Source of the DNA: Kosakonia arachidis
GTDB taxonomy: Bacteria > Pseudomonadota > Gammaproteobacteria > Enterobacterales > Enterobacteriaceae
Direction of reading: 5' to 3'
Length of the DNA stretch: 64,000 nt
NCBI RefSeq assembly: GCF_900116535.1
Contig: NZ_FPAU01000001.1
Location: forward strand, 1,165,218 to 1,229,217
Part shown: one piece after another, positions 30,022 to 40,547 of the stretch
How positions within the stretch are numbered: position 1 is the stretch's first letter
Layout of the letters: the number at the start of each line of letters is the position of its first letter
Notes under the pieces: model-generated
What the model saw: the letters and a program-made list of their open reading frames with translations, nothing else
The model's database searches: none
Told to the model about the DNA's origin: nothing
Translations under genes and position numbers: made by a program

Positions 30022-30431
30022 GGTCGCACTCTTATTTTTGCTAAAGTGCATACCATTATACCACAGTCAAATAAGCCATTAAAAATAAAGCTAAATTTAT
30101 GAATCCCTGAATGAAAAGGCTATGCGGCGAATAACTACCCGATTTTATGTTTTCCCCATCCGACCTGTTGCCTGAATACCTGCAGAAAGGGTAGCACGTA
30201 TCTCATTTCTCTGGTTTCGGACGCCGAAGCGCGGGCTCCCTAAGCGAAACGGGTTTCAAATGCTGGCGGGAGGAATGTACGTCAGTAAAAAATTGTCGCC
30301 AGACAAATAGATAAAAAATTGTTATGTAATAAGTTGCGCAGGTGAAAAAGCATGACTATTTTTTATTGTCGAATCAGAACCCTCCCGCCATACCGTGGAG
30401 ACCGGGCTCTCTTTTTTTATTCAGGATCACT
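30022..30431. other. Gap upstream of the AriR-like gene, no gene seen
   Basis: About 410 bases between add and the AriR-like gene, divergent promoters expected. I see no remnant of malY, malX or malI. A pyrimidine-rich run with seven T bases precedes the AriR-like start but has only a weak stem. Confidence 0.5.
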
Positions 30432-30680
30432 ATGCAGACGACAACCACAGAAGAGCAACTTAATGCGTATTTCGGAACAGATGCGCATATTTATGAAGCG
30501 GAAAAGAAAATAATCCACGATATTATGCATAACCTGCGGTTAAAGAATGTAGAGGTCAGTAATAAGCATCTGATTCTGGCGCTGATCGGGCTGCTGGAAA
30601 CAGAAGATGATGTGGTCAGACAGGATATCTATCGCAATGCATTAGAGCTGGTCGTGCAGAAAACGCCCGACGATATGTAA
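30432..30680 (+). CDS. AriR/YmgB-family small regulatory protein
   Basis: An 82-residue, mostly helical acidic protein starting MQTTTTEEQLNAYFGTDAHI and ending in VVQKTPDDM. The ending and the central NLRLKNVEVSNKHLILALIG region resemble E. coli AriR (YmgB), which ends in TADDM. Members of the YcgZ/YmgA/AriR family act as connectors to the Rcs phosphorelay and affect biofilm and acid resistance. Here it is unlinked to bluF/bluR. A CAGGATC ribosome site and a downstream terminator support it as a real gene. Confidence 0.8.
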   Translation: MQTTTTEEQLNAYFGTDAHIYEAEKKIIHDIMHNLRLKNVEVSNKHLILALIGLLETEDDVVRQDIYRNALELVVQKTPDDM

Positions 30681-30710
30681 TTAAAAAAGTTGTGTCCTCG
30701 ATTCGCCTTC

Positions 30711-30735
30711 GCCTACCGCGGAGGCTTTTTTTTGT
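30711..30735 (+). terminator. Terminator after the AriR-like gene
   Basis: GCCT-ACCGCGG-AGGC followed by eight T residues about 30 bases after the stop codon. Confidence 0.75.
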
Positions 30736-30743
30736 CTGCAGAG

Positions 30744-31010
30744 TTAATGTCTGGACAGATTATTTTGCGCTGAAAATCCGGTTAAGGGAAACGGGTTGGC
30801 ACAGTGCGTATTGTTGCTCTGGTAGTGGTAGATGGCACGGATGGCTGCACGAAGCGCGTTGCGTCGCCCATTATCACTCGTTTCCTGCAGGTGCTGCTGG
30901 AGTTGCCGCACAAGCGCAGAGAAAGAGATATTACTTTCTGACGCCAGCAATGCCATAACGGCATCTTTCAGCACCGTATCGACAAGATCTTCATACGCCT
31001 TTTTACGCAT
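30744..31010 (-). CDS. YmgA-like small protein
   Basis: An 88-residue basic protein starting MRKKAYEDLVDTVLKDAVM. The central part, with ISFSALVRQLQQHL and a run to RAIYHY, resembles E. coli YmgA in length and pattern (a helix pair around FSLQTLIKQL in YmgA). A GTGAGG ribosome site precedes the ATG. It converges with the AriR-like gene, so the two related families are paired tail-to-tail rather than in one operon as in K-12. The assignment is by eye and tentative. Confidence 0.65.
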   Translation of the reverse strand: MRKKAYEDLVDTVLKDAVMALLASESNISFSALVRQLQQHLQETSDNGRRNALRAAIRAIYHYQSNNTHCANPFPLTGFSAQNNLSRH

Positions 31011-31124
31011 CCAGCCTCACAAAATCAGCGGTATGGGAGGGAATTGAAATATACTACGTATATATATCACTGCGTTGTATGAATTGCACACATCGATGCG
31101 GAAAGGTGTGTTGCTGCCCGGCAA

Positions 31125-31152
31125 AAAATTAACCCCTCCGCAGAGGGGTTAA
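31125..31152 (-). terminator. Terminator of ydgA
   Basis: On the minus strand AACCCCTC-TGCGG-AGGGGTT is followed by AATTTTTTG, just after the ydgA stop. Confidence 0.85.
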
Positions 31153-31154
31153 CA

Positions 31155-32693
31155 TTACTGCTGCGGCGCTGCCGGTACTTCCGGCACCGGTGGAACCGCA
31201 TTGTCCTGCTGACCGGGCTGAAGCGACGGGAGACCAAACATACCGACAAACTCTTCAAGCGGCATTTTTTCGCCATTCAGTGTCACCTGTCCGTTCGCAT
31301 ATTGCAGGCTGGTGAGAATATTGTTGTTCTCAAGCGTGGTAATACGGAACATCTGGCCCATCGCCGCCAGTCCTTTAACTTGCTGGTTAGCCAGTTTTGC
31401 AGCTTCGTCCTGCTGATAACCTTCCAGTTTCGCTATCTGAGTCATCAGTTCGGTGGCCATGTCCACCGGGATCACCAGTTTGCCATCCAGCGATTTCACC
31501 GTACGATCAACTTCGTCGGCGAGTGTTTGCGGCGCGCCTGTTGCGGTGGAAGGATCTTTCAGAAACAGCGAGAGATTGAAGGTGGCTTCGCCTTTGGCAT
31601 TTTTCCAGCTTAACGGCGCAACGGTGATAACCGGTTCACCCTTCAGCAGCAGCGGTACTGCATTGAGGAAAGCTTCTGTCGCTTTTTGCTGGTAGAGTTC
31701 CGGATTCTGCACCACTCCCGGCTGCGCCATCAGCGCGCGCGTTTGTGCATTGTACTGCTCGCTGAACTGATGCCACGCCTGACCGTCGATCTGACCCACT
31801 TTTAGCGTCAGATTACCGTTGCCCAGATCCTGACCCTGAACTTTCAGGCTATTGAGGGTGTAATCAAGCTGGCTATTGATGTTTTTCTTGTCATCAGCCA
31901 CGTCGGATTTGGCCGTTAAGCTCATACCTTCCAGCACGGCCAGCTCTTTGTTTTCCACCGAAATAGAGAGTTTATCGAGTGACAGTTTCTGACTGCCGGT
32001 TCGCTCATCAAAAGCCGCGATTTCGCTTTTGCCGTCGGTTTTCAGTTGATTAAACGACAGTTGCACGCGCTGCCCGTACTCATTCACCGCATCGACCAGC
32101 CCGCTCTGTGCCTCTCCGCTCAGGGTGAGCGCGTTGCCATCTTTATCCACGCTGAAACGGAACTGGCCGCCGCTGAAAGCGACTTTCTCGCCCTCTTTTT
32201 CAGAGCTGAGTGGGCGCAGAGTGATATCGCTGCGCGTATCACCGCTGTAGCCAATGCGGGTGTCGGCATAGAATGGCGATTCCCCTTTGGCGATGTCGAA
32301 CAGCGCTTTGGTGACATCGTTATTAACCAGTTGCGTATGTACTGAGGCCATCGCAGGCATCAGGCTGAACGACTTAAGCTGCGCCAGCGGGAAAGGGCCG
32401 TGATCGACAGTTTCTTGCAGAACAATATCCTGGCCGGGTTTCAGCCAGGTATTGGTGGTACCTTCAACTGGCTTGATATGCAGCGTAAAATGGCTGGAGA
32501 AGAGGCCGCGCTGATAATCCTGCGCGGAGACCTCAACGTTGGCCTCCGGCGCATTGTGCTTAATCTGCGCATTGGCATTGTTCACTATCTCCGTCAGACG
32601 GCTTTCGAGCTGTTTTCCTGTGTACCAGGAACCGCCGGTCCAGACGACACCCAGTGCAACAATAATCCCTGCGGCAACCAACGTTTTTTTCAT
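31155..32693 (-). CDS. ydgA: YdgA, DUF945 family protein
   Basis: A 512-residue protein with an N-terminal signal-anchor (MKKTLVAAGIIVALGVVW, about 1-20) and a long periplasmic DUF945 domain. It matches E. coli YdgA, of about 502 residues; the molecular function is not established. The C-terminus ends in a proline-rich tail (VPPVPEVPAAPQQ). It is downstream of manA on the same strand with a gap of about 100 bases. Confidence 0.94.
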   Translation of the reverse strand: MKKTLVAAGIIVALGVVWTGGSWYTGKQLESRLTEIVNNANAQIKHNAPEANVEVSAQDYQRGLFSSHFTLHIKPVEGTTNTWLKPGQDIVLQETVDHGPFPLAQLKSFSLMPAMASVHTQLVNNDVTKALFDIAKGESPFYADTRIGYSGDTRSDITLRPLSSEKEGEKVAFSGGQFRFSVDKDGNALTLSGEAQSGLVDAVNEYGQRVQLSFNQLKTDGKSEIAAFDERTGSQKLSLDKLSISVENKELAVLEGMSLTAKSDVADDKKNINSQLDYTLNSLKVQGQDLGNGNLTLKVGQIDGQAWHQFSEQYNAQTRALMAQPGVVQNPELYQQKATEAFLNAVPLLLKGEPVITVAPLSWKNAKGEATFNLSLFLKDPSTATGAPQTLADEVDRTVKSLDGKLVIPVDMATELMTQIAKLEGYQQDEAAKLANQQVKGLAAMGQMFRITTLENNNILTSLQYANGQVTLNGEKMPLEEFVGMFGLPSLQPGQQDNAVPPVPEVPAAPQQ

Positions 32694-32794
32694 AGTGTTT
32701 ATCCATAAAAAATGAAACCAGGCGGTGAAGGCCGCCTGGACTGTCGAAATAGGTTACAGCAAGCTTAGCAACCCTTATTAAAAAGTTCAGTAAC

Positions 32795-33973
32795 TTAGTT
32801 GCTTTTATTGAATACGCGCGCCACTCTCCCGGTGCCACGAACAGACACTGGCGACTCATCGGCAGCAATGAATGCCGACTCGCCGGGTTTCAGTACCAGA
32901 CGGTCGCTGCCTTCACTGAGAACCGCTTCGCCTTCCACGCAAAAAACAATCGCCGCACTTTGCTGTGCCAGCGTGGTTTCAGCGGCGGAGAGATCGTGAA
33001 GCGAGAACGCAAAATCATCAACCGGGATCGGAAAATCCAGCTCCGCGCCCTGACGCACCGGCTCGGTGAGGAGCGTGGCGGCAGGTTTCGGTGTGAATTT
33101 GACATTCGCCACCAGTTCAGGAATATCGATGTATTTCGGCGTTAATCCAGCGCGCAGAACATTATCAGAGTTTGCCATCACTTCCAGCGCTACACCTTGC
33201 AGATAGGCATGCGGCGTTTCGGCGAACAGAAACATCGCTTCGCCTGGATTCAGTTTTACCACGTTGAGCAGCAGTGGAGAAAAGAGGCCGCTGTCATCGG
33301 GGTAGAATTCAGCAATTGTGCGGATCGTCTGCCACGGCTCGCCCTGTTTTTCTTCCAGTACGGATTTCAGCACCGCCAGCGCGCGGGATTTTTCGTCACC
33401 CTGCATGTTGAGCAGAGCGGCAAACAGCTCGCTCAATCTCTCCGCGCCTGGTGCTTGTAAGAAGTGGGCGATAGCCGCATGCGCACCAGCGACCGGTTGC
33501 AGCAGCGAGACAATGTCGGAGAACTCGCGAAAGGCATTCATGGCCAGGAACGGCGTAAGGGCGAACACCAGTTCCGGCTTATGATTCGGATCTTTGTAGT
33601 TACGTTCTGCGGCGTTCAGCGGAATGCCAGCGGCGTTCTCTTTGGCAAAGCCGATTTCTGAGTTTTTCTTGTTGGGATGAACCTGAATCGACAGTGGCTG
33701 GTCGGCACACAGCACCTTAAATAAAAACGGTAGTTCGCCGAAACGCTCTGCCACAGCCTGACCGAGCAGGCGGTTTTTGTCCTGCTCGATTACGTCACGC
33801 AACGTGCGGGTCTGACCGCTGGTGTCCTGCACTTTTGAGCTGCTCTTCGGGTGCGCCCCCATCCACAACTCTGCCATCGGCAGGTTTTGCGGATTTGCCA
33901 CACCGTAGAGATCCGTTAACGCAGTTTTACTTCCCCAGGCGTAGTTTTGCACTGAGTTGATGAGTTTTTGCAT
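32795..33973 (-). CDS. manA: Mannose-6-phosphate isomerase
   Basis: A 392-residue type I phosphomannose isomerase that interconverts mannose-6-phosphate and fructose-6-phosphate and so feeds both mannose use and GDP-mannose synthesis. Zinc and active-site motifs are PLSIQVHPNK (about 95-104), NHKPELVFAL and LSDNVLRAGLTPK-type NSDNVLRAGLTPKY. The ATG at 33973 (MQKLINSVQN) is chosen over a TTG two codons earlier. It is divergent from fumA. Confidence 0.97.
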   Translation of the reverse strand: MQKLINSVQNYAWGSKTALTDLYGVANPQNLPMAELWMGAHPKSSSKVQDTSGQTRTLRDVIEQDKNRLLGQAVAERFGELPFLFKVLCADQPLSIQVHPNKKNSEIGFAKENAAGIPLNAAERNYKDPNHKPELVFALTPFLAMNAFREFSDIVSLLQPVAGAHAAIAHFLQAPGAERLSELFAALLNMQGDEKSRALAVLKSVLEEKQGEPWQTIRTIAEFYPDDSGLFSPLLLNVVKLNPGEAMFLFAETPHAYLQGVALEVMANSDNVLRAGLTPKYIDIPELVANVKFTPKPAATLLTEPVRQGAELDFPIPVDDFAFSLHDLSAAETTLAQQSAAIVFCVEGEAVLSEGSDRLVLKPGESAFIAADESPVSVRGTGRVARVFNKSN

Positions 33974-34171
33974 TATCAAGCCCTTTCTGAGTAATGAAAT
34001 ATTGGCGTCATTAAAGCAACAAACCCGGCAGAAGTAACCTGCGCCGATAAAAAGTCGTATTAGTCTCAGTTTTTGTTAAAAAAATGTGTAGGATATGGTG
34101 ACTCGCTTTAACACGGGCAGAGGGAATGGCTGCCTGAACAATAACCAGATCGTGCCGTAAGTGAGAGAACA

Positions 34172-35818
34172 ATGTCGAATAAACCCTTTTGCTATCAAGA
34201 TCCTTTCCCGCTCGGAAAGGACGAGACCGAATACTACCTGCTAAGCCGTGACTATGTTTCTGTTGCCGAGTTTGACGGCCAACAAATCCTCAAAGTTGAC
34301 CCGCAGGCGCTGACACTACTGGCGCAACATGCTTTCCACGATGCTGCATTTTTACTGCGCCCGGCGCACCAGCAGCAAGTTGCCGATATCCTTGACGATC
34401 CCGAAGCCAGCGAAAACGACAAATATGTGGCGCTGCAATTCCTGCGCAACTCCGAGATCGCATCGCGCGGCATTCTGCCGACCTGCCAGGATACTGGCAC
34501 GGCCATTATCATGGGTAAAAAAGGGCAGCGTGTATGGACCGGCGGCGGCGATGAAGCTGCGCTGGCCCGTGGCGTCTATAACACGTTTATTAACGATAAC
34601 CTGCGCTACTCGCAGAATGCGCCGCTGGATATGTACAAAGAGGTTAACACCGGCACTAATCTGCCAGCGCAGATAGACCTCTACAGTGTGGATGGCGATG
34701 AATATAAATTCCTGTGCATTGCCAAGGGGGGCGGTTCGGCCAACAAAACCTATCTTTACCAGGAAACCAAAGCGCTGATCACCCCGGCGAAGCTGAAAAA
34801 TTACCTTGTCGAGAAGATGCGCACCCTTGGTACGGCAGCGTGTCCGCCTTACCACATTGCATTCGTAATTGGCGGTACATCGGCGGAAGCGACGCTGAAA
34901 ACGGTTAAACTGGCATCAACCAAATATTACGACGCGCTGCCGACGGAAGGTAATGAGCACGGCCAGGCATTCCGCGATGTACAACTGGAGCAGGAATTGT
35001 TGGTGGAAGCGCAGAATCTTGGTCTGGGCGCCCAGTTTGGTGGTAAATACTTTGCCCATGATATTCGCGTGATCCGTCTGCCGCGCCACGGCGCGTCTTG
35101 TCCGGTGGGTATGGGGGTTTCCTGTTCGGCCGATCGTAACATCAAAGGCAAGATCAACCGTGAAGGGATCTGGCTGGAGCGGCTGGAGCAGAACCCCGGT
35201 AAATACATTCCCGAAGCGCTGCGCCAGGCGGGCGAGGGCGAGGCGGTGAAAGTGGATCTCAATCGTCCGATGAAAGAGATTCTGGCGCAGTTGTCGCAGT
35301 ACCCGGTCTCCACGCGTCTGTCGCTCAGCGGCACGATCATTGTCGCTCGCGATATTGCGCATGCGAAACTGAAAGAACTGATGGACAGCGGCGAGCATCT
35401 GCCGGAGTACGTGAAAAATCACCCGATTTATTACGCTGGCCCGGCGAAAACACCAGAAGGTTACGCATCTGGCTCCCTCGGCCCAACCACCGCTGGGCGG
35501 ATGGATTCCTACGTCGATCAGTTACAGTCACAGGGCGGCAGCATGGTCATGCTGGCAAAAGGAAACCGCAGCCAGCAAGTGACGGATGCCTGCCATAAAC
35601 ATGGCGGTTTTTACCTTGGCAGCATCGGCGGCCCGGCGGCGATTCTCGCGCAGAACAGCATCAAGCACCTGGAGTGCGTGGCTTATCCGGAGCTGGGAAT
35701 GGAGGCTATCTGGAAGATTGAAGTGGAAGATTTCCCGGCCTTTATCCTTGTCGATGACAAAGGCAATGACTTCTTCCAGCAGATCCAGTCCGGCCAGTGC
35801 GCCCGCTGTGTGAAATGA
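34172..35818 (+). CDS. fumA: Fumarase A (class I, Fe-S)
   Basis: A 548-residue class I fumarate hydratase with an oxygen-labile 4Fe-4S cluster. It hydrates fumarate to malate in the citric acid cycle. Cluster cysteines are in [10 protein letters not shown] (about 105), [13 protein letters not shown] (about 318) and near 224 in GTAACPPY. The C-terminal [11 protein letters not shown] is typical. fumC follows in the same direction, pairing an aerobic Fe-S enzyme with an Fe-independent one. Confidence 0.97.
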   Translation: MSNKPFCYQDPFPLGKDETEYYLLSRDYVSVAEFDGQQILKVDPQALTLLAQHAFHDAAFLLRPAHQQQVADILDDPEASENDKYVALQFLRNSEIASRGILPTCQDTGTAIIMGKKGQRVWTGGGDEAALARGVYNTFINDNLRYSQNAPLDMYKEVNTGTNLPAQIDLYSVDGDEYKFLCIAKGGGSANKTYLYQETKALITPAKLKNYLVEKMRTLGTAACPPYHIAFVIGGTSAEATLKTVKLASTKYYDALPTEGNEHGQAFRDVQLEQELLVEAQNLGLGAQFGGKYFAHDIRVIRLPRHGASCPVGMGVSCSADRNIKGKINREGIWLERLEQNPGKYIPEALRQAGEGEAVKVDLNRPMKEILAQLSQYPVSTRLSLSGTIIVARDIAHAKLKELMDSGEHLPEYVKNHPIYYAGPAKTPEGYASGSLGPTTAGRMDSYVDQLQSQGGSMVMLAKGNRSQQVTDACHKHGGFYLGSIGGPAAILAQNSIKHLECVAYPELGMEAIWKIEVEDFPAFILVDDKGNDFFQQIQSGQCARCVK

Positions 35819-35822
35819 CTCA

Positions 35823-35850
35823 GACCGCCCAGTGGGGCGGTTTTTCATTT
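35823..35850 (+). terminator. Terminator or attenuator between fumA and fumC
   Basis: GACCGCCC-AGT-GGGGCGGTTTTTCATTT just after the fumA stop. It allows separate control of fumC, for which E. coli has its own SoxS-dependent promoter. Confidence 0.82.
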
Positions 35851-35980
35851 CCGGGATTACCCTGCAGACCTGTCTGAGCACAAAGCAGTAAACAACATCA
35901 TAAATAGCATCAATACTTTTACTTGTTTGCAGGTGAGCAATGTCAGCACTCAACACCACTTTGTAGCCAAGGAGAAAGTA

Positions 35981-37381
35981 ATGACAACGCATCGCAGTGA
36001 GAAAGATTCGATGGGCGCCATCGAGGTTCCGGCCGATAAACTGTGGGGAGCGCAAACCCAGCGGTCGCTGGAGCATTTCCGCATTTCCACCGAGAAAATG
36101 CCGGTCTCGCTGATCCAAGCGCTGGCGCTGACCAAGCGTGCAGCGGCGAAGGTGAACCAGGATCTGGGGCTGTTGCCTGAAGAGAAGGCTCGCGCGATTA
36201 TCGCTGCGGCAGATGAAGTGCTGGCGGGGAAACATCCCGATGAGTTTCCGCTCGCCATCTGGCAGACCGGTTCCGGCACACAGAGCAACATGAATATGAA
36301 CGAGGTTCTGGCGAATCGCGGCAGCGAGATCCTCGGCGGCGTGCGCGGAATGGATCGCAAAATCCACCCTAATGACGATGTAAATAAAAGCCAAAGCTCC
36401 AACGACGTGTTCCCTACCGCTATGCATGTCGCGGCGGTGATTGGCGTACGCGAACACCTGCTGCCACAATTGCGGGTTCTGAAAGACACGCTTGCGGAGA
36501 AATCTTGCGCTTTCGCTGACATAGTGAAAATCGGTCGCACCCACTTACAAGATGCAACGCCGCTGACGCTTGGTCAGGAGATCTCAGGTTGGGTCGCGAT
36601 GCTGGAACACAACCTGAAGCATATCGAATTAAGTCTGCCGCACTTAAGCGAGCTGGCGCTGGGCGGCACTGCGGTAGGAACGGGGCTGAATACGCACCCG
36701 GAATATGCAGAGCGTGTGGCGAAAGAGCTGGCGAGTTTCACGCAACAACCGTTTATCACTGCGCCCAATAAGTTCGAGGCATTGGCCACCTGTGATGCGC
36801 TGGTGCATGCTCATGGCGCGTTAAAAGGGCTGGCTGCATCGCTGATGAAAATCGCCAATGATGTGCGCTGGCTGGCTTCCGGTCCGCGCTGCGGTATTGG
36901 CGAAATCGCCATTCCGGAGAACGAGCCAGGTAGCTCGATCATGCCGGGCAAAGTTAACCCGACGCAGTGCGAAGCGATGACCATGCTGTGCAGCCAGGTG
37001 CTGGGCAATGACGTGGCGATCAACATTGGCGGTGCGTCCGGCAATTTCGAACTGAATGTGTTTCGTCCACTGGTTATCCATAACTTCCTGCAATCGGTGC
37101 GTTTATTGGCCGATGGAATGGCGAGCTTCAACAAGCATTGCGCGGTGGGCATTGAGCCCAATCGTGCGCGTATCGACCAGTTGCTCAATGAATCGTTAAT
37201 GTTGGTGACAGCCCTGAACATGCATATCGGTTACGACAAAGCGGCAGAAATTGCCAAAAAAGCCCATAAAGAAGGGCTGACGCTGAAAGCCTCGGCGCTG
37301 GCGCTCGGTTACCTGACAGAGGCCGAGTTTGATAGTTGGGTTCGCCCGGAGTCGATGGTCGGCAGCATGAAACAGGCCTAA
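35981..37381 (+). CDS. fumC: Fumarase C (class II)
   Basis: A 466-residue class II fumarate hydratase, homotetrameric and without an Fe-S cluster. The superfamily signature [11 protein letters not shown] (about 317-327) is present, as are GSGTQSNMN and [12 protein letters not shown] with the catalytic His. I use the ATG at 35981 ([14 protein letters not shown]), with AAGGAG upstream, rather than an ATG 18 codons earlier. Its stop overlaps the convergent tus stop by 3 bases. Confidence 0.97.
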   Translation: MTTHRSEKDSMGAIEVPADKLWGAQTQRSLEHFRISTEKMPVSLIQALALTKRAAAKVNQDLGLLPEEKARAIIAAADEVLAGKHPDEFPLAIWQTGSGTQSNMNMNEVLANRGSEILGGVRGMDRKIHPNDDVNKSQSSNDVFPTAMHVAAVIGVREHLLPQLRVLKDTLAEKSCAFADIVKIGRTHLQDATPLTLGQEISGWVAMLEHNLKHIELSLPHLSELALGGTAVGTGLNTHPEYAERVAKELASFTQQPFITAPNKFEALATCDALVHAHGALKGLAASLMKIANDVRWLASGPRCGIGEIAIPENEPGSSIMPGKVNPTQCEAMTMLCSQVLGNDVAINIGGASGNFELNVFRPLVIHNFLQSVRLLADGMASFNKHCAVGIEPNRARIDQLLNESLMLVTALNMHIGYDKAAEIAKKAHKEGLTLKASALALGYLTEAEFDSWVRPESMVGSMKQA

Positions 37382-38307
37382 CTTGCCAGATAAAGGTGCA
37401 GCCGCGGGATCAACAGCGTCAGCGGCTGCGCCTGCGGTTTGAAACGGTGCTGTATATTATCGGCGTTGTAATCCAGCAGTTCGCCGATATCCGGTACTGT
37501 CCCACCGTTTTCCTCTGAAATCAGTGCAATCATCGGTGTCGGGCAAGCGTATTGCACCTGCTTTTGCGAACCGGAATACCAGATGCGCGCAATCGGTTGT
37601 ACCTTCACCGGGCGTTTAATTTTCAGCCGAGCCTGCTTTGGCAGTGCGGCAATATCGTTGTACTCCTGTTCGACTCTCGCCAGCCACTGCTCCCGAGTGA
37701 AGGCTGAAACAGCGCGCGGTGATTTCAGACTTCTCTCCAGTTGCGTCAGCACCTCATCTCGCGTGAGGTTTTTGATGATGTGTTTATTGGCCCAGCCGAA
37801 ACGGATGGTAGCGGGGGAATGTACCAACGTTAGCGTGCGGTAGGCATTAAGGGTGATCAGACCCGGTAAATGACGATGGACCCACTCAAAACGTGCAGCG
37901 GGCTCCAGCCCTGATTCGACGGTGACAATCTGTTCAAAGGCCACTTTCAACGAATTGATTGTGCCGATGCGCTGTTCCAGTGCCTGACGAGTCGCCTCAT
38001 TGGTTCGATAACACATTACCCCCGGTAACCGCACCGCGGCTTTGCTGCTGCGGTTCTCCGACTGCTGCTGAATGAACAGATGCGTGTAGTGGTTGAGCGC
38101 CAACTCTGCCGCGCGTCGGCCAATATGTTGTTTGACATGAATCGTCGGCAGCGGATTATGCTCTGCGCCTTTGGCAATTTCCGGCAAGGTGAAGACGCGC
38201 CCGGCCATCAGACGGCACTCCGCCAGCGTAGCTTTCAATGCGCCGAGTTCATGTTCAAGCTGCCGAAAAGTGGTGTTCAGACGTTCGATAAGATCCAGCG
38301 CCGCCAT
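37378..38307 (-). CDS. tus: DNA replication terminus site-binding protein Tus
   Basis: A 309-residue monomeric protein that binds Ter sites and blocks DnaB helicase in one direction. DNA-contact regions rich in Lys and Arg are visible, such as [18 protein letters not shown] near the C-terminal half and [12 protein letters not shown]. The length equals E. coli Tus. A Ter site lies just upstream of the start, so Tus represses its own promoter as in E. coli. Confidence 0.97.
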   Translation of the reverse strand: MAALDLIERLNTTFRQLEHELGALKATLAECRLMAGRVFTLPEIAKGAEHNPLPTIHVKQHIGRRAAELALNHYTHLFIQQQSENRSSKAAVRLPGVMCYRTNEATRQALEQRIGTINSLKVAFEQIVTVESGLEPAARFEWVHRHLPGLITLNAYRTLTLVHSPATIRFGWANKHIIKNLTRDEVLTQLERSLKSPRAVSAFTREQWLARVEQEYNDIAALPKQARLKIKRPVKVQPIARIWYSGSQKQVQYACPTPMIALISEENGGTVPDIGELLDYNADNIQHRFKPQAQPLTLLIPRLHLYLAS

Positions 38308-38320
38308 CCTGATTCCTCTA

Positions 38321-38336
38321 TTAGTTACAACATGCT
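38321..38336 (-). promoter_or_regulatory. Ter site (TerB-like) in the tus promoter
   Basis: The minus strand reads AGCATGTTGTAACTAA, which carries the invariant GTTGTAAC core and nearly matches the E. coli TerB core AGTATGTTGTAACTAA. It lies 14 bases before the tus start. It places this window in the replication terminus domain and fixes which fork orientation is stopped here. Confidence 0.93.
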
Positions 38337-38386
38337 ATTTAATTTATAGCATAGGTGCCGACATTCGGCCAGTGCGCCGCTGCGGT

Positions 38387-39682
38387 TCAGGATGGTAGTG
38401 AAATGTGGTGGTAGATGGGCCAGCTAAAAGTAAATTGCGCACCGCCCAATTCGCTTTGCGAGCAGCTTACTTCACCGCCGAAAGCCAGAGCTATCGAATG
38501 TACAATAGCCAGCCCCAGGCCGCAGCCGCCGGTTGCGCGATCGCGGCTGGGATCGAGGCGGACAAAAGGCTCGAACACGCGCTGGCGCTCTTCGGGCGCA
38601 ATACCCGGACCATCATCTTCCACAGTCATGCTGGCCTGCGAGCCCTGGCGCTGTAAGGTGACCCTCACGGTTTGCTGGCTGTAACGTAGAGCATTATTTA
38701 CCAGATTATCCAGCACGCGTTCCATCAAGCGCATATCGAGCGCACCGTATTCTTCGCCCGGCGTGGTGGTCAGCAACAATGTATGTTTCGGGTTCATACT
38801 GCGGGCATCATCCATGTAGCTGTGAAACCAGGCAGGCAGATCCGGGGTGGTGAGTTTCAGCTCAGTTTGCGGGCGATCGAGCCTTGCAAAGGTCAACAGC
38901 TCTTCAATTAATGCTTCCAGTTGCTCGATATCACGGTTCAGCGCCGCATGCTCGGTTTCACTTAGATTATCGCTCATCTCCAGCCTGTAGCGCAGCCTGA
39001 CCAGCGGTGTGCGTAGCTCGTGGGCGATACCGTCAATCAAATGTTTTTTACTGGTGATCAACGCATTGATGTTATCAGCCATCTGATTAAAGGCGATACC
39101 GAGCCGCTCAAAGCTTGAATTACTGTCGAAATGAATACGTTCCTCCAGATGGCCATCACCAAAACGCTGTGCGGCAGATTCCAGCCGCAGCATGTCCTGC
39201 CAGTGCGGGCGCATCCAGATAAACACCGGAAAGGCGAGTGAGATGCCAATCAGCGCCATCAGCGACATATCCAGTAGCCGCGTCTCATGCAGGAAAAAGA
39301 GATAGGGTACCGGGCCGACAGCCAGCACATAATGGCTGCGGGGAATGCGCTGAATAAAGGTGTATTCAGAATCCAGCGCCACAATATCACCTTCGCGCAG
39401 CCGTTGAGCGGCAGGTTCCTTAAGCGTGAATTTATTCATCGGTTCAATGCGCAGATTGAATGACAAATTTAGATCCAGCTCTTTCAGTGTCTTAGCCCAT
39501 TGATGCGGCGGAATTTCGCGCAGCTCGCTACGCATTAAATAGAGGGAGCTTTTCATCAGGTCGTCCAGCGACTGACGTCCTGCGCGCTCGGCGGTAAATT
39601 TATAAACCAGACCCACCAGCATCGTCATGACCAGAAAACAGACGAACAGCAAAAGGTAAAACTGGACGAACAGTTTTTTCAT
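38387..39682 (-). CDS. rstB: Sensor histidine kinase RstB
   Basis: A 431-residue membrane sensor kinase. It has an N-terminal helix (about 8-28), a periplasmic domain, a second helix (about 135-155), a HAMP region, a DHp domain with the phospho-accepting His in DGIAHELRTPLVRL (about 225), and a HATPase domain with VNNALRY and DDGPGIAPEE. It partners with RstA. The pair is controlled by PhoPQ in E. coli and MgrB-linked acid signals feed it. Confidence 0.96.
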   Translation of the reverse strand: MKKLFVQFYLLLFVCFLVMTMLVGLVYKFTAERAGRQSLDDLMKSSLYLMRSELREIPPHQWAKTLKELDLNLSFNLRIEPMNKFTLKEPAAQRLREGDIVALDSEYTFIQRIPRSHYVLAVGPVPYLFFLHETRLLDMSLMALIGISLAFPVFIWMRPHWQDMLRLESAAQRFGDGHLEERIHFDSNSSFERLGIAFNQMADNINALITSKKHLIDGIAHELRTPLVRLRYRLEMSDNLSETEHAALNRDIEQLEALIEELLTFARLDRPQTELKLTTPDLPAWFHSYMDDARSMNPKHTLLLTTTPGEEYGALDMRLMERVLDNLVNNALRYSQQTVRVTLQRQGSQASMTVEDDGPGIAPEERQRVFEPFVRLDPSRDRATGGCGLGLAIVHSIALAFGGEVSCSQSELGGAQFTFSWPIYHHISLPS

Positions 39683-39703
39683 CGTGATACCTGGTTAAGA
39701 GCT

Positions 39704-40420
39704 TCAGTTGTCCCACGCGTGCGGCGCGAACAGGTAGCCTTTGTTACGGACGGTTTTGATACGATAAGGTTCGGTGGCGCTGTCGAGCAGCTTTTTCCGG
39801 AGGCGTGAGATCGCCACATCGACGCTGCGATCCATGCCGTCATAACTGACACCGCGTAGGTTTTTCAACAGTGCGTCCCGGTCCATGATCTGCCCGGCGT
39901 GGGTTGCCAGTTCCCACAGTAGCTCAAAATCCGCCGTCGAGAGCGAAACCTGCTCGCCTGCCAGCAGCACCTGGCGATTTACTGGATCGATCGACAACGT
40001 GCCGAAACTGATGGCTTTATGCTGCTTCAGCGACGGGGCCGCAGGCTCCGCGGTAACACCCGTGCGCTGTCGCAAATGCAACCGCAGCCGGGCCAGCAGA
40101 ACCGCAGGTGGCGTGGTTTTGAGTATGTAGTCGTTGGCACCCATTTCCAGCGACAGAATATGGTTCATATCACTGTCGAGCGAGGTGAGCAACACTATCG
40201 GACCATTCCACTGGCTTCGCAGGTCGCGGCACAGCGTCATACCGTCTTTACCCGGCAGCATAATATCCAGCAGCACCAGCTCCGGTTTTTCACGGGCGAT
40301 CACTTCTTCGGCGCGATCGCCGCGGGGTTCGACAATGACATCCATATCGTGCTTGCCCAGATAAGCCGCAATCAGTGCGCCGACTTCCGGGTCGTCTTCC
40401 ACAAAAACGATCTTATTCAT
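39704..40420 (-). CDS. rstA: Response regulator RstA
   Basis: A 238-residue OmpR-family regulator. The receiver domain (about 1-118) has the acidic pocket in VEDDPEVG, the phospho-acceptor Asp in LVLLDIMLPGKDG (about 52) and the Lys in DYILKTTPP. The C-terminal winged helix binds DNA. It is 21 bases upstream of rstB. A near-consensus RstA box lies before asr at 61960-61973, so regulator and target sit in the same window. Confidence 0.97.
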   Translation of the reverse strand: MNKIVFVEDDPEVGALIAAYLGKHDMDVIVEPRGDRAEEVIAREKPELVLLDIMLPGKDGMTLCRDLRSQWNGPIVLLTSLDSDMNHILSLEMGANDYILKTTPPAVLLARLRLHLRQRTGVTAEPAAPSLKQHKAISFGTLSIDPVNRQVLLAGEQVSLSTADFELLWELATHAGQIMDRDALLKNLRGVSYDGMDRSVDVAISRLRKKLLDSATEPYRIKTVRNKGYLFAPHAWDN

Positions 40421-40547
40421 ATGCCTGTGTTATAGATAAAAACGTAAACATACACCGCCTTGCGGTAAGCTGCCATTATTCTTTTCTGAAAGCTATATGC
40501 TCAATTATGCTGTAGATCTTTGTTATTAAAGTATTAAAGGGAAAATT

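Noticed and set aside
34352-34855. Minus-strand frame opposite fumA
   Set aside because: It is fully contained in the well-supported fumA frame and has no independent start signals or motifs.
35528-36544. 338-codon minus-strand frame across the fumA end and fumC start
   Set aside because: Long but antisense to two certain genes. Its residues show no domain, and GC-rich coding DNA often leaves such open antisense frames.
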